Source: Papio anubis | Taxonomy: Eukaryota; Chordata; Mammalia; Primates; Cercopithecidae | DNA: 64,000 nt | Direction: 5' to 3' | NCBI RefSeq assembly: GCF_008728515.1 | Contig: NC_044978.1 | Location: forward strand, 148,610,262 to 148,674,261 | Shown here: positions 23,321-36,100 of the stretch, piece after piece | Layout of the letters: each line of letters begins with the position of its first letter | How positions within the stretch are numbered: position 1 is the first letter of the stretch | Translations under genes and position numbers: made by a program | The notes under the pieces: model-generated | The model's database searches: none | Told to the model about the DNA's origin: nothing | The model's input: the letters and a program-made list of their open reading frames with translations, nothing else

Positions 23321-24055
23321 AAAAGAACGAAATTATGTTATTTGCAGCAACATGAATGGAACTGGAGGTCATGTTAAATGAAATAAGCCAGGCACAGAAA
23401 GACAAACATCGCATGTATCTCACTCATATTTGGTAGCTTAAAAAGTTGATCTCCGAGGTCAGGAGATCGAGACCATCCTGGATAACGTGGTGAAATGCCG
23501 TCTCTACTAAAAATACAAAAAATTAGCTGGGTGTGTGGCGGGTGCCTGTAGTCCCAGCTACTCAGGAGGCTAAGCCAGGAGAATGCCGTGAACCCAGGAA
23601 GTGGAGCTTGCAGTGAGCCGAGATCGTGCTACTGCACTCCAGCCTGGGTGACAGAGTGAGACTCCATCTCAAACAAAACAAAACAAAACAAAAAAACAGT
23701 TGATCTCGTAGAAGTAGAAGTAGAATGAGAGATACCAGAAGCTGGAAAGGGTGGGGGCAGTGGAGGACGAAAAGAGGTTGGTTAACTGTACAAACACATA
23801 GTTATATAGAGAGAATAAGTTCCAATGTTTGATAGCAAAGTAGGGTGACTATAGTTAAAAACAATGTATTGTAGATTTCAAAATAGTTAGGAAAGAAGAA
23901 ATGTTCCCAACACATAGAAATGATCAATACTTTAGGTGATGGATACCCTAAATACCCTGACTTGATCATTACACATTGTATGCATGTTATAAAATATCAC
24001 ATCTACCCCATGAATATGTACAAATATTATATATCAATAAAACATTTTAAAACTC
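23321..24055 (+). mobile_element. L1: L1M 3' fragment nested in the antisense L1
   Basis: Starts in the ORF2 end (NEIMLFAATWMELE) and runs to a 'caataaaacattttaaa' terminus. It covers the same L1 region as its host, so the pair is nested insertion and not a twin-primed inversion. Confidence 0.75.
23454..23697 (+). mobile_element. Alu: AluY, 5' truncated, with target-site duplication
   Basis: Begins inside the left monomer (CGAGGTCAGG). AGTTGATCTC flanks it at 23444-23453 and 23698-23707. CAAAA-repeat tail. Confidence 0.95.
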
Positions 24056-24883
24056 CATTCATGAATTTTGCCTGTTTTAAAGTCTGACTCTTTTTCGCTA
24101 TTGAGTTATATGAGTTCCTTATATATTTTGGATGTTAAGCCCTTATCAGATATATGGTTTGCAAATACTAGAAATGATATTGATTATTCTTTTCTTTTAT
24201 GTATTACTGTCAATATCAGTAAACGAGGCAGCGAAAAGATACCAGTTTTCGAAAACAGAGCTGCACACACTAAATGGGGAGATTATGAAACATGGTTTAG
24301 AAATCTAATTTGCTCATTTGTCCAATGATATTAATACTTAGCAATTTATAAATTGTTCTCACATGGATTATCTCATGCCATCCTACAACAAAAAGATATT
24401 TCAGTTGTTAAAATAGCATTTGTTCTCTAGGAAAATGGGAGGAAAGCGACATATATACAATGTTATTCATAGCAACAATGAATTAGCAAAAGATTGGAAA
24501 TAAATGTCTATCTTTTAACTAAGGGACTGCAAAGTGTTTGCAGAACAGTGTGTACAGTATGCTCCCACTTGTGAGCAAATGCGTAATACTTCAACTTCTT
24601 CACCCTTTCAAGTTTTCTAAATTCAGGAAATGGTACATTCAATATATTTTTTTTAATCACCATGATAGTCAAGATTCTCCCAAATAAAAGGATACCTTGG
24701 CCACAAGTTCTGGGTCTCTTTAGTCTACAGGGTTAGTTCATTCAATTTGAAGTATACTTCACTAATATTTTAGGTTTTCACTCATTACCTAGGCTCTGGC
24801 TTATGCAGCTAACTGGCAATTCTCAAAGAAGTAGAAGCCTCAAATATTTTTGTTATTGATGAGAGAGATGAAATTGATGATAG

Positions 24884-25178
24884 AGGCTGAGCGGGGTGGC
24901 TCATGCCTGTAATCCCAGCACTTTGGGAGGCCAAGGCGAGTGGGTTACCTGAGGTTAGGAGTTCGAGACCAGCCTGTCAAACCCCGTCTCTACTAAAAAT
25001 ACAAAAATTAGCCAGGCGTGGTGGCATATGCCTGTAATCCCAGCTACTCGGGAGGCTGAGCCAGGAGAACTGCTTGAACCTGGGAGGTGGAGGTTGCAGT
25101 GAGCTGAGATCGAGCCATTGCACTCCAGCCTATGTAACAAGAGGGAGACTCTATCTAAAAAAACAAAAAACAAAAAAA
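24884..25178 (+). mobile_element. Alu: AluS
   Basis: Near full-length with a short deletion after 'gagaccagcctg'. Confidence 0.95.
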
Positions 25179-25186
25179 AGCAAAGA

Positions 25187-25484
25187 GGGCTGGGTGCTGG
25201 TGGCTCACGCCTGTAATCCCAACACTTTGGGAGGCCAAGACAGGTGGATCACAGCCAAGAGATCGAGACCATCCTGGCCAACATGGTGAAACCCCATCTC
25301 TACTAAAAATATAAAAATTAGCTGGGCATGGTGGCACGCGCCTATAGTCCCAGCTACTCAGGAGGCTGAGGCAGGAGAATCGCTTGAACCAGGGAGGCAG
25401 AGGTTGCAGTGATCGCGCCACTGCACTCCAGCCTGGTGACAGAGCGAGACCCCATCTTAAAAAAAAAAAAAAGAAAGAAAAAAG
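25187..25484 (+). mobile_element. Alu: AluS
   Basis: Full-length, in tandem with the preceding Alu, in the same orientation. Confidence 0.95.
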
Positions 25485-25712
25485 AAATTGATGATAGAAA
25501 ATAGATGATAGAGAATAACCTAGACCAAACTGTGTAACATCACAGATGTCTTTTGGAATCTTTTTCTTTGCCTTACATTGTGGACTCGCTCCAGCCTGTT
25601 GCTTGCCACAGAAATGCAGACTCCAGGGCAAACTCTGTGGCTATCACACAGTGCAGTGTTCTTTCACAGAATATCCAGAAGATCCTAAATGCATACTTTC
25701 TGTTCAGACTAG

Positions 25713-26010
25713 TCACAGGATACGGATCTCAAGTGGGTCCATCCTCAAAAGCACCACAAACTCATCCTCAGTTAAATCTCTTGGTGTCTTATCAACAAAA
25801 GTAATGGTTCCAGTTCCAGGCAACACACCAAAGTACATGCCATCCGAAGGAAGACTGCCCTGTTTCCTCTGACCTGTGGTTGCATCCAACACACAGCTGA
25901 TCCACTCAACCAAAGCCTTCATCAGATCTCTTCATGGATTCTCACAACGTGCTCACATTTCTTCCTTTGTGTGCTGATCTTCATAACTTGACACAGAAAT
26001 GTATTTTGTT
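25713..26010 (-). pseudogene. Possible processed-pseudogene fragment, parent not recognised
   Basis: The minus strand reads SSYEDQHTKEEM, stop, ARCENP, stop, then a 70-residue open stretch MKALVEWISCVLDATTGQ...PRDLTEDEFVVLL, then a stop at 25711. The composition and the continuity of sense across two in-frame stops look like a decayed coding sequence rather than chance. No intron signals frame it. I do not recognise the parent and see no clear poly(A) tail; an Alu lies just below it, at 25187-25484. Confidence 0.35.
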
Positions 26011-26806
26011 CTAGAACAGACAAATAATCGGCGAAAACAAATTTCTAAGGGCCTAAGGTGTGATAAATCACTTTCTTTGAACTATTGAAGCCCCAAGTAG
26101 CTGACAGCATTAAGTACTCATTCATCAAGCTCGACGTAAATTACCAAGCCTGCTTGAAATAGCTCACCAGTCCTTTCCGCCTGCTTCTGAGGGTGACCTG
26201 CCTCTATCAGTCTGACAGTATTCTGTGTGAGTGACACAGGACACATCGATTCATGTTTTCTTTTTAACTGATTCCCATTGGCATTGACCTGACTCCCCTT
26301 TCATTATGCAGAGCAAAGCAGGAGAAGGCACACTGGCCACAAATAAGTATCCTTGGCACTTTGAAAACAACTGGATGGTGGGAGTGCCACCCTCCTCTGC
26401 TCCCATCAAGTATTTTTGCCAAAAAAAAAAAAAAAGTCAAACCTGAATCAGATCATACTTCTTGATTTAGTTGTACTAGTTTACAGGAAATCCAGGGCAC
26501 GTAGGAGCATGTTACACCATGAGGAGACAACCAGCAATATCCAAAATGCAGGAAACTCTGAAGGACAAATGATTTGCTAGTTTGGAATAAACTACAAGAA
26601 AAATTAAAGAGATGAAGAATGTTTAGATTGAAAGAGATTTCAGAGGCTATCCATCAAATGCAATGAGTGAATGTTATCTGAATCCTGATTCAAGCAAAGT
26701 GTAAACAAAACGTATGAGACAAATGGGGAAATTTGTACACTGAATAACTGATATTAAAGAATTGTCAACTTTTTTAGGAGTGACAACAGTAGTATGGTTG
26801 TCTTGA

Positions 26807-27316
26807 TGCAGGAGTTTTGCTTCTTCACTCAGCTACATCCGGGTTCTTGTCTCCCCAGGAAGAATTAGGCATGCAGACATCGAAGAGTGAGTGGAATAGA
26901 ATATATTAAGAGAAAGGAAAGCTCTCAGGAAAAAGAGGGGACGTCGGGGGTGCTTCTCCGATCTGAAGACAGGAAAGTTCCCCCCAATATAGCTGAGCCC
27001 GGGGTTTTTTTATTGGCCCAGAATAGACAGCGTGTGCTGACTGGTTTGTGAGTATGCAAAAAAGGTCAAAGCGAAGACTCTACTCAAAGGTGGGAACAAC
27101 AGTGTAGAAAACCAATTAAGAAAAAGTAGGTATATGTAAAATAGGTGAAAGATAGGGATCAATAAGAGGAAAGCACGTCAAATGGGAAGGCGAGTTCTCA
27201 ATCCAGTCTGAGGATTTACCTGGGACAGTTTCCAGCTTGAAGGTTGGGTTTCACTGGGAAATCCCTATCTGCCTAGGCATTTGCCTGCCTCTTGCCTTTA
27301 TCAGTGTGTGTAAACA
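26807..27316 (-). mobile_element. Solitary retroviral-type LTR (ERV1-like), boundaries approximate
   Basis: About 510 bp, TG...CA on the minus strand. The 3' end has the ERV1 pattern 'cactcttcgatgtctgcatg', 'cctaattcttcctgg', 'gacaagaacccgg'. No internal retroviral genes flank it. I could not see a matching target-site duplication. Confidence 0.5.
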
Positions 27317-27560
27317 AGTCCCCATCTTTTATATATACTGAAATATTTACTGATATAAATACTGAAATACTTACAGATACAATGACAGGCCTGGGATATG
27401 CTCCAGAATTGCCCAGTGAAAGATGGGGAGCAAGGAACATATAGGTGAAACTAGATTAGTCATGAATTGAGTTTTGCTACAGCTGGGTGATGGCTCCTTG
27501 GGTGTCCACCGTACTATTGTTTGTATAAGTCTGACATTCTCCATAGGAAGGATAAGTAAG
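27317..27560 (-). mobile_element. L1: L1M 3'-UTR fragment
   Basis: Antisense match to the old L1 3' UTR ('tactgaaatacttacagatac', 'gcctgggatatgctccaga'). Confidence 0.55.
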
Positions 27561-28016
27561 AAGAAATTCTCAAGATCAGAAAAAGACAAGTAAAAAATCA
27601 CCAAAGGTCCTGGGCAAGTGTTTTGAAGTGTCGACGTACAGAGTAGACTGCAGGGTAGGGAGGTGGGGAACTGAATGGGAAAACCTAACTTGAGGCCAGA
27701 CTACATTTAAAGCAATTTGAGGACTTCGGAGTGGGAAAGTCCAAGTAGGGAAATGGTGATACAAGGATGGAGCTTGGCAGAGACGTTTGTAGTCCTGCAC
27801 TTAGGATAACGAAAGCCACAAACATAAAGAAGTGTTCAGGGGGCAGAGAAACCCTTACACCAACTAGGAAAGAAAAAAAAGAAAGCCTGTTGAGCTCATA
27901 AAGGAGATAATTAGCCCAAGCTCCCATCTCCAGTTTACTTTTGTTTTAGTAAACCAAGAAACACCTCTCAGAAACGGAGCTCCATTTCACTCTTGCCACC
28001 TAGAGATTTAAAAAAT

Positions 28017-28327
28017 CTCGGTGGCTCACACCTGTAATCCCAGCACTTTGGGAGGCCGAGGTGGGTGGATCACGAGGTCAGGAGATCGAGACCATCCTGG
28101 CTAACACGGTGAAACTTCATCTCTACTAAAAATACAAAAAATGAGCCAGGCGTGGTGGCGAGTGCCTGTAGTCCCAGCTACTCGGGACGCTGAGGCAGGA
28201 GAATGGCGTAAACCCGGTAGGCGGAGCTTGCAGTGAGCCAAGATCACACCACTGCACTCCAGCCTGGGCGACAGAGCAAGACTCTGTCTAAAAAAAAAAA
28301 AAAAAAAAAAAAACAAAAAAAAAAAAC
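28017..28327 (+). mobile_element. Alu: AluY, first bases missing
   Basis: Starts at TCGGTGGCTC; long poly(A) tail with a single C interruption. Confidence 0.95.
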
Positions 28328-29870
28328 ACCAAAACTGTCTTTTTCCAGTTAAGGTGAAATAGTTCGGAACAACGCATTTTAAGGACATAATCGGGCTCTG
28401 TCATCTCTGTAACTTGCAACCCTAACTTCCCTTTGGAAGTTGCGCAATGCTATTTTGAAATGGTTTCAAAAGCTATTTAGACCTGGAGCTGGCTCTTTGG
28501 TCTGTGTGTCCAACTTCATTCCACACCGGGTTTGGGCCAAACACTAAAGTGGCCTTCACTGGACTCAAGCAGGAGGTGGCCGACAGCTCTGCTTCTCAAC
28601 AAGAATCTACACAAGGGAGCCAGGTGGGAAAACACCAGATTCTCCAATACTGTTCTCCATCCTGATGACCTTGAGCATGAGCACGATGGTGTTGGAGGGC
28701 CTCGCCTCTCCAGTATTCTTTCTCCTCCAATTAATCTGAGTAGTCACCATGCTTTGTGTGCCTGGAGAAATCTATAGAAGAAGTGATGTTATTTTAAACG
28801 TTGATTGTTATCTGCCTAAGAGTGCACATCTTGCTTTCAACGGTTGAGTTACTCTACACAAATAAGCTTGTAGCAAGAATGGAACAAAGGGATAACCCAG
28901 GGGAATGACATGCAAACAGCCTCCCAGAGCCATGTGGTTTTTAAACACAAAGGTTAGGAATCTGAACTTAGTAGTCTTAAAATAGACAAGCACAGAAGGG
29001 GACATGACAGAACTGCTTGCCCATAGTTCAAATACTTGACTGTTTCAATGCAGCATACTATATTAGAATTATCTGCGTAAACATGCACTTCTCTTGCTAG
29101 GCTATATTTTAGATCAGGACTGCACGTTTATTGCCAGTATCCAGAAAAATGCCTGTCTCCTCACAGGGTCCAACATGACCCAATCAGTAAACACCTAAAT
29201 GAAAGCACAAATAGGTTTGAAGACATAGTCTTTTAGGATGCAGAAATCATATATATGACCGAGATGCAGACCATCCTTTCAAAAATCCCTTCAAAATAGG
29301 ACACACATATTCATTTCATCACTTAAAGCATTTGTTTTTAAAACCACATGGGATTCCAATGTCATTGAAATAGCAATACTTTCTCTTACTAGCATCATGA
29401 TTGAGGGAAATCAATGAGATATATAAATGACAAGTACTCCCAATGTTCCTCAATGGAAAGAGGAACAGCTGCTATTTCAGAGACCACAAAGAGGAAAAGT
29501 AAAAATAGTTATTTCCTCCTGCAAGTCTGTCTCCTACACTTAACTTGGGGCCTGTTCTTTCCAAGGCATCAAGAAAAAATGGACTGCCCGTTCTACACTC
29601 AAATCAACAGGCTTCCCCAAATAAGTTCAGCAATTAGAAGGCACAGTGGGCTGCTGTGACAGTTCTCAGTCCTGATCACAGGCCAGTGAGCATGCCTCAC
29701 GCCCCTGCAAAGCATTTTCCCAGCATCTGCATGCCATGTGCTTCTGTCTTGCTTGTCCCCATTCATCCCCTTCAGGCTTCAAGGCAAAGCAACATATGAA
29801 CATAAGCCTGCCTTCTTTCGTACAAAGTATTTTTCCCGTCTGAGATGTTAGATCTTAAAAGAGGGTGACC

Positions 29871-30164
29871 TGGCCGGGCACGGTGGTTCACACCTGCAAT
29901 CCCAGCACTTTGGGAGGCTGAGGTGGGTGGATCACCTGAGGTCAAGAGTTTGAGACCAGTATGGGCAACATGGTAAAACCCTGTCTCTACTAAAAATCCA
30001 AAAAATTAGCTGGGCATGGTGGTGCATGCCTGTAGTTCAAGCTACTTAGTAGGTTGAGGCAAGAGAATCACTTGAACCCTCGAGGTGGAGGTGGCAGTGA
30101 GCCTAGATGGTGCCATTGCACTCCAGCCTGGGCTACAAGAGCGAAACTCCGTCCAAAAAAAAAA
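29871..30164 (+). mobile_element. Alu: AluS
   Basis: Full-length. Faces the minus Alu at 30300. Confidence 0.95.
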
Positions 30165-30299
30165 AGAGGGTGACCTAAGAATTCTGCCACAGAGAATTCC
30201 CAATGATTTATTGTTACTATAATTGCCCTTTATAGATTTTCATATAATGTAGAGACCTGTAGGATGAAATGACCTCAGAGACCATTTAGTAAAATATCT

Positions 30300-30603
30300 T
30301 ATTTTTTTGAGATAGGGTCTCGCTCTGTCACCTCCAGCTCTGTCACAGGCTGGAGTACAGTGGCGCATCACAGCTAACTGCAGCCTCGACCTCCCAGGCT
30401 CAAGTGATCCTCCCACCTCAGCCTCCCAAGCAGCTGGGACCACAGGAACACACCACCACACTCAGCTAATTGTTTGACTTCTTGTAGAGATGAGGTCTCA
30501 CTGTGTTGCCCAGGTGGTTATTAAACTCCTGGGTTCAAGGGATCCTCCCATCTCAGCCTCCCAAAAGGCTGGGATTACAGGTGTCAGCCACCATACCCGG
30601 CCA
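30300..30603 (-). mobile_element. Alu: Alu, old (J type)
   Basis: Antisense with a small internal duplication of 'agctctgtca' near 30322-30345. Confidence 0.92.
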
Positions 30604-30659
30604 ATATCTTCATTTTAAAAATGACAAAATTATCACCCAAAGTCAACAGTTTACTTTAG

Positions 30660-31000
30660 GGTTCATTCTTTGTGTTGTACATTCCATGGGTTTGGAAAAA
30701 TGTATAATGACATGTATCCATCACTATGGTATCAGAGTATTTTTATTGCCCTAAAAATCCTCTGTGCTTGGCCTGTTCATCCCTCCCTCCCAATCCCTGA
30801 TCTTTTTCTTGTCTCCATAGTTTGAGTGATAATGATGTGTGTGGGTTAATCAATTATACCAAATGTATCACTCTGGTGAAGGTTGTTGACATAGAGGGAA
30901 GCAACATATGTGTGGGGGTAGGAGGTCTTATGGAATTTCTCTGTACCCTCCTCTCAATTTTGCTTTGAAATTAAAACCACCCTCTAAAAAGTCTTTTTTA
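30660..31000 (-). mobile_element. L1: L1M 3'-region fragment
   Basis: Old L1 3' pattern ('gtacattccatgggtttgg', 'cctctgtgcttggcctgttc'). Confidence 0.5.
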
Positions 31001-32101
31001 AAAATGACGAAAATTGAGACTCTGAGAGGTGACCAAGGTCACAGAGCTGGTTCAAAATAGGCCAAGATTAAAACCCAGTGGCCTTATTGTTGCCAGCTTT
31101 ATGTGCCAGGTGGGCTACCCTACATCCCATAACAGGAAGAAGTTGAGAAATACCTAATGAACAGCCATGGTGAGCTATTTCTTAGAAATACAGGTGACAA
31201 ATAGAGTTCGGGTACATCCCCTCTAGGTCCAGTGAAATCATCCGCTCATGTGAGTGGCAGAGGAGTGCGATGCATTCTAAAGTTTCCATCTTGGCTTCTG
31301 TTTCCATCATCTCCCCTTGCTTCCCCCACCCCCACTTGCCAGCACCTCCACATTTTTGTCCGTGCTGTGCTCTGTGCTCTGAAGGCTTTCTCTCCCATCT
31401 TCAGCTGCTCCTCATCCCTAAGGGTGAAGCATCTCATTCAGCCCCTCATCTATGAGGTTTTCTTTGGGCAGCATGAATCCCTCCCTCAGATTGTGTTGCT
31501 GAATACTTGTAAAAAACACTATAATCGAATTGGTAAGTACTGCTGTTACTTATTAGCCCTCCAATTAGACTGACTTCCATCAGAGCAGGATTGGGTCATA
31601 ATCAACTTTGTATTTCCAGAAACAAACTCCAGGAGAGGGTGAAGGGTATGTACTCAAAAAAAAAAAAAAAAAAAAAAATGCAGACAGAACACAGATCTAA
31701 CATTTCTTTTTCCACAGTACAGTTTGACACTAGAAAACATTATAAAATAAACATAAATATGGCTTCTACAATGAAGCAGTTTGTAGAATATATTGAATAC
31801 TATAGATTTAAGAGTTCTGGTAGGACATAAACTACATATGACTAAAATAGAAAAACAGTTATAATACTATCACATAGTATTGTCATTTTTCATTGTTCTG
31901 AAACTGTTCATAACCATTTAGGTTGACTGTAATCATAATAATGGCAATCATTTGCTTTAAAAATCAGAAATAATGTAAAGTATATAAAGTATATAAGGAA
32001 GTTTGGTCCTAGCTCATGGGTGCCCAACTGGAGTCATTTTGGAGGGCTGTAAAACCACGAATTATGAGAAGATAGAAGGTACAGATTAAATAATAAATCT
32101 A

Positions 32102-32107
32102 TTTATT
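32102..32107 (-). terminator. PGM2 distal polyadenylation signal AATAAA (candidate)
   Basis: A canonical hexamer on the minus strand, about 930 bases past the PGM2 stop. It lies in a 10-bp-arm palindrome (32089-32110), so an AATAAA also occurs on the plus strand at 32092-32097. Cleavage would be expected around 32075-32090. Confidence 0.5.
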
Positions 32108-32573
32108 ATTAGAAATTGGCTTATAGGAAATCTATCATATAAATCTAGTTTTAGATTTTAGACCACACAAGAACAAGAGAAAAAAATCAGCGTCAAGTAA
32201 ACAGTTCTTGCTTATAGGTCTTGCTGCCTCCAAACCAGGAATTACATTAAATTGTGCTAATGCAAAAAAAAAAAAAAAAACAACAAACAAACAAAAAAAA
32301 CAGAAAAATAAGCTACTTTCAAGTTTCAAGTAAACAACTGTTTGGTTTTTCAAGATTTAAAAAGATAAAATGAGTTTCAACACATTACACAAAGACAGTG
32401 AAGCTGTTTTTTCCTAGCACATGTATGATGTACTAATGTGCTATGTGCATTATTCGAACTAAAAAAAATTTAGGTCAAAAAAACGTACCTTTTTAAAGCA
32501 TCTTTTGCTCCACTTCATAGGTTTCTGCAAATTATATTTTCCCCAAACATGAACACAACATTTGATCTATTCA

Positions 32574-32579
32574 TTTATT
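32574..32579 (-). terminator. PGM2 proximal polyadenylation signal AATAAA (candidate)
   Basis: A second canonical minus-strand hexamer, about 460 bases after the stop codon. It could give a shorter mRNA that lacks the U-rich distal UTR. Confidence 0.4.
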
Positions 32580-33037
32580 TTACTTTATAAGGAATTGATA
32601 GAAATATAAATGTACATATGCCTAAAAAGTGGCTATCCTACATATGACAGCCTAGAATTTACTAACTCCATAGGTTTTCTGGATATTTCAAGCACACATT
32701 AAAACAATTACAGAGAGGACATACATTTATGATTTATGCAAATTAAGGCACATCAATTACAATCTATTTTTTTAAGTTAGTTTAAGAATCTTCATTTATA
32801 AAAATTCAAAATATGTCCAAACTCAACTTTTTAGTAGGAATGTTAGTTTGTTGGGTTTGGCCATCTTTTCTTTTTTCACCTTGAAGGTCAAACATGAAAC
32901 AATGAGGAATGTAGGTCTTTGTAAAACACATAAATACCTGTAACATTTTGAATCATTTGGCCCTTAAAAATATTGCTTAACAAGTTAAACTCAGCTTAAT
33001 TGTAGGCAAATGCAAGTATACCCAAGACTGGACTATT

Positions 33038-33140
33038 TTAGTCTGCTTTTGGCTGCAGATTGTACTTCTGTGGCTGGAAAAAATGTTCTTCAATAGCACT
33101 GACCAGTTCATTCAGTTCCTTCTTCAATTGCTCAGGATCA
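33038..33140 (-). CDS. PGM2: PGM2 exon 14, coding part (residues 580-612 and stop)
   Basis: 103 coding bases after the acceptor GTTATTTTCCAG. The first base completes Ser579. It encodes DPEQLKKELNELVSAIEEHF and ends QPKAD before TAA at 33038-33040. The preceding intron (33141-38563) is the longest complete one, at 5.4 kb. It holds an MIR, an unassigned old repeat, two DNA-transposon relics and one Alu; the rest is unique AT-rich sequence. Confidence 0.97.
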
Positions 33141-36100
33141 CTGGAAAATAACGGGGAAAAAATCCAGGTCAAGGGATTGTTCCAAAGCACAGTTTAAATG
33201 CTCCCCCTACACTGATCAAGTGACACGAAAATACAACCTTAAGAAGAGGACTAAAAAGGAAAAACAGAACTCCAGAGACTTAAGCATGGAACGTATCTGT
33301 TGACTTAGACAAAACACCCCGTGAGACAATATGCATTATTATCCCCAAAGATTTTTCCAAGGTCTGAACCACAAACAAAGTTATCCTTTGCTCTTCTCAT
33401 AAGAATTTGTAAGAAACACAATTTTTGGCCTAGCATCCCTAAAAGATCTGTAACATTTGTACCTAAGGGTGTAGAGAAAACTTTCATGATGTCAGTTGCC
33501 ATTAAATCCTGCTAAACTTTTACAAACATCTGTGTTAACTCCTCAGTCTCCCAGAACACAGACATTCATGATGTCTGCCCTCAAACTACTGGCATCTAAG
33601 CTACAGCCTTGTCTATAAGGCCTTTCTAGAGTGAACAGCAATGGGGAGCCTCCGGGTGGGTTTGAGGAGTCAAACACCAAGAAATCAGACCCCTGTGATC
33701 ATATCATAAAGAATCTATTTCTTGAACCAAACAGTCACAACTAAAGTATAAACAAGAATCTGGGGAGACAAATCCCTCCAGGAAAATCAAGTTTTCAGGG
33801 CTGTGGGAAACATTCATTCATAAACAAACATTTGAAAGGTAAGTGATAGATAAAACTGACTTGCAGTTAAAGAGGTTTCCAGCATCTTCAGTAGCCTAGT
33901 GTGAGTACTCTAAGTACTTAACACCAAAAAGTTAAATTTAAAAAACTAAATCCTTTGTACTTTCCATTACTTCACACTCTTCATACCATCTTTAACATAT
34001 GCAGAGTTTAATAGAAATCCCTACAATTAGTTAAAATCATTTCAACATTGTAATAGCTAAACAGCATTTTAACAGCTAAAGCAATCCATTTCATTGCAGA
34101 CATTAATTCTGGCTCTAGACTTACTAGCTCTGTGCCCTTGGGCAAGTGGCTGGGCCTCTCTAAGGCCCAGATTCCTCATTTGTAAAATTGGGATAAAGAC
34201 TTTACCTTCTCAAGAGAGTTGCTGTACAGATTGCGATAAATTATATAAAGCAACTAGCACTGAACCCAGCCCAAAGACCTCAATAAATGTAGCTATCATT
34301 ATAATTATTTTTATCCCTACTGGCAACATATAAAGTAATTATGCTTTTTAAGTACATATGAATTATATCAGTTTTCTTTTCCTTCTCTATAAATGTGCTT
34401 TGAAGAAAATAACAGTTCTCAGGAAGGCATGTAAGCTAATCATTTTTTAAAAGTATACTTAAAACTAAAACTCAGTGAAATTACTGATTACTAATTTAGT
34501 ATTCAAGTTTATTTCTTAATCATGACATGAGTGAACATTATGATTCATGTATATACTGATATAATGTTTTTGATATTGCCTTTTATGTGTGAAAAAGAAA
34601 TCAGTACCACAGTGTAAAATTCAGTGGTACAATTCTTAAAACAAAAGTTTTGTGTTACTATTCTCCATCCTAATCAATAACTGTTTCATTTGTTAAATTA
34701 ATGTTTGAAAACACTTCATAACATCTTTAAAAATAACAGGACACATCCTATAATCATTTAAGCCAGGGATTCCTGTTTCTGAAAAGTCTAAATCTAGATG
34801 GATCTCTTTATCGGAATGTTTAGGAAAGTATCATGCATAATTAGGCATTTATTTTTCTCTAATCATGAAAAACCATTTAAGCTAAATGACAAGTAAATAC
34901 AATGCAGTGTTCTTGATTTGGTTATAAATACAGAGAAAACAGCTATTTTGGGGACTTTTGGGAATGTCTGAATTTATGTGTCAATTTGGCTAGGATAGTG
35001 TCTCCAGTTATTCAAACACTAATGTTGTGATGCTGTGAAGGTATCTTGTAGGTGTGATTAATATCTATAATCAGTTGATTTTAAGTAAAGGAGATTATCC
35101 CAGACAATGTGGATGGGCTAGATTCTATCTGAAAGGCACTGGGAATGGAACTGAGGTTTTCCTGAAGAATTCCACCTGTAGATGGTAACTTTAACCCATG
35201 CCTGAGAGTTCCAGGCTCCCTTTCTGGACAGCCTCTGGATTTTCAGACTTGCGGAGCCAGCCCCCATAATCAATTGCACAAATTGATTCCTTGCAAACAA
35301 TGTCTTAACAGATACATTCTACTGCTTCTGTTGGTCTACTGGAACCCCACCTAGTACCATTATTATCTGTTTGCCTTAATATTAAGAGAGTGTTCTTAAG
35401 AGATGCATACTGAAATTAGGAGTGAAGTATCATGAAGTCTTATGATATGTCATGAAATATCACAGAGTCTTTCAAATGGTACAGAAAAATCTCAAATACA
35501 TAACATATACGGTGAGAGAGCAAATATTGCAAAATGTTAGCAATTGCTGAGTCTGGATTGGGGTCAAGAAACTGTGGTTCATGTAGTTTTACTGGAACAC
35601 AGCCATGCCCATTCCTTTACGCATATGGCTGCTGTCTGACTACATTAGCAGAGCTGAGCAGTGGTGACAGAAACCCCATGTCTGCAAATCCTAAAATATT
35701 TACTATCTGGCTCTTTACATAAAAAGTTTGGTCTGAGTGAAGGGTACGTGGGTATTCATTGCATTCTTATTCCAACATTTCTGTAGGTTTGAAACTGTTC
35801 AAAATAAAAAGTTGGACAAAACTAAAGACATCTCCCCCAAGAAAAAAATATTTTTAAAGGAGCACATACTTGAATAGGATTTTCCATCTTAGTTGAAATT
35901 CTATAATTGAAATCCATGACATAAGGCATATTCATAATATTTAAGCTTTTCAGGAAAGAAGGAAATCTTAGTCAAGACTAAGGCTCACGCCTGTAATCCC
36001 AACACTTTGGGAGGCTGAGGCTGGCGAATCACTTGAGGCCAGGAGTTTGAGACCAGCCTGGCCAACATGATGAAACCTTGTCTCTACTAAAAAAATAAAA

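Larger units (their letters stand above)
22330..24190 (-). mobile_element. L1: Old L1, antisense, interrupted by a sense L1 fragment
   Basis: The minus-strand element runs through 22330-23320 and resumes at 24056-24190 ('gagttccttatatattttgg', 'cccttatcagatatatgg'). It encodes the decayed ORF2 end (KKEIRHF...EISQTQKDKYCV). A 29-bp tandem duplication lies at 22840-22897. Confidence 0.8.
4481..32084. other. Intergenic region between TBC1D1 promoter and PGM2 3' end
   Basis: No exon chain, RNA gene or conserved coding signal is recognised. Long stretches with little or nothing identifiable are 5540-8278 (an unassigned GC-richer block near 7080-7590), 9046-9790, 10500-12872, 19830-20520, 20800-21690, 25930-26806, 28330-29870 and 31000-32080. 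The rest is the repeats listed separately. Open frames here are short and lie mostly in Alu or L1 sequence. Confidence 0.7.
32085..33037 (-). other. PGM2: PGM2 3' UTR (distal end inferred)
   Basis: This is the AT-rich stretch between the TAA and the last good polyadenylation signal in this direction. Minus-strand AATAAA hexamers occur at 32574-32579 and 32102-32107, which gives UTRs of about 0.45 or 0.95 kb. In the RNA the distal half carries a long U run followed by GUUU repeats (32264-32310). The exact cleavage point is an inference. Confidence 0.6.

Noticed and set aside
22330..24190. Twin-primed (5'-inverted) single L1
   Set aside because: The two orientations cover the same part of ORF2, and the antisense element resumes beyond the sense piece, so it is a nested insertion.
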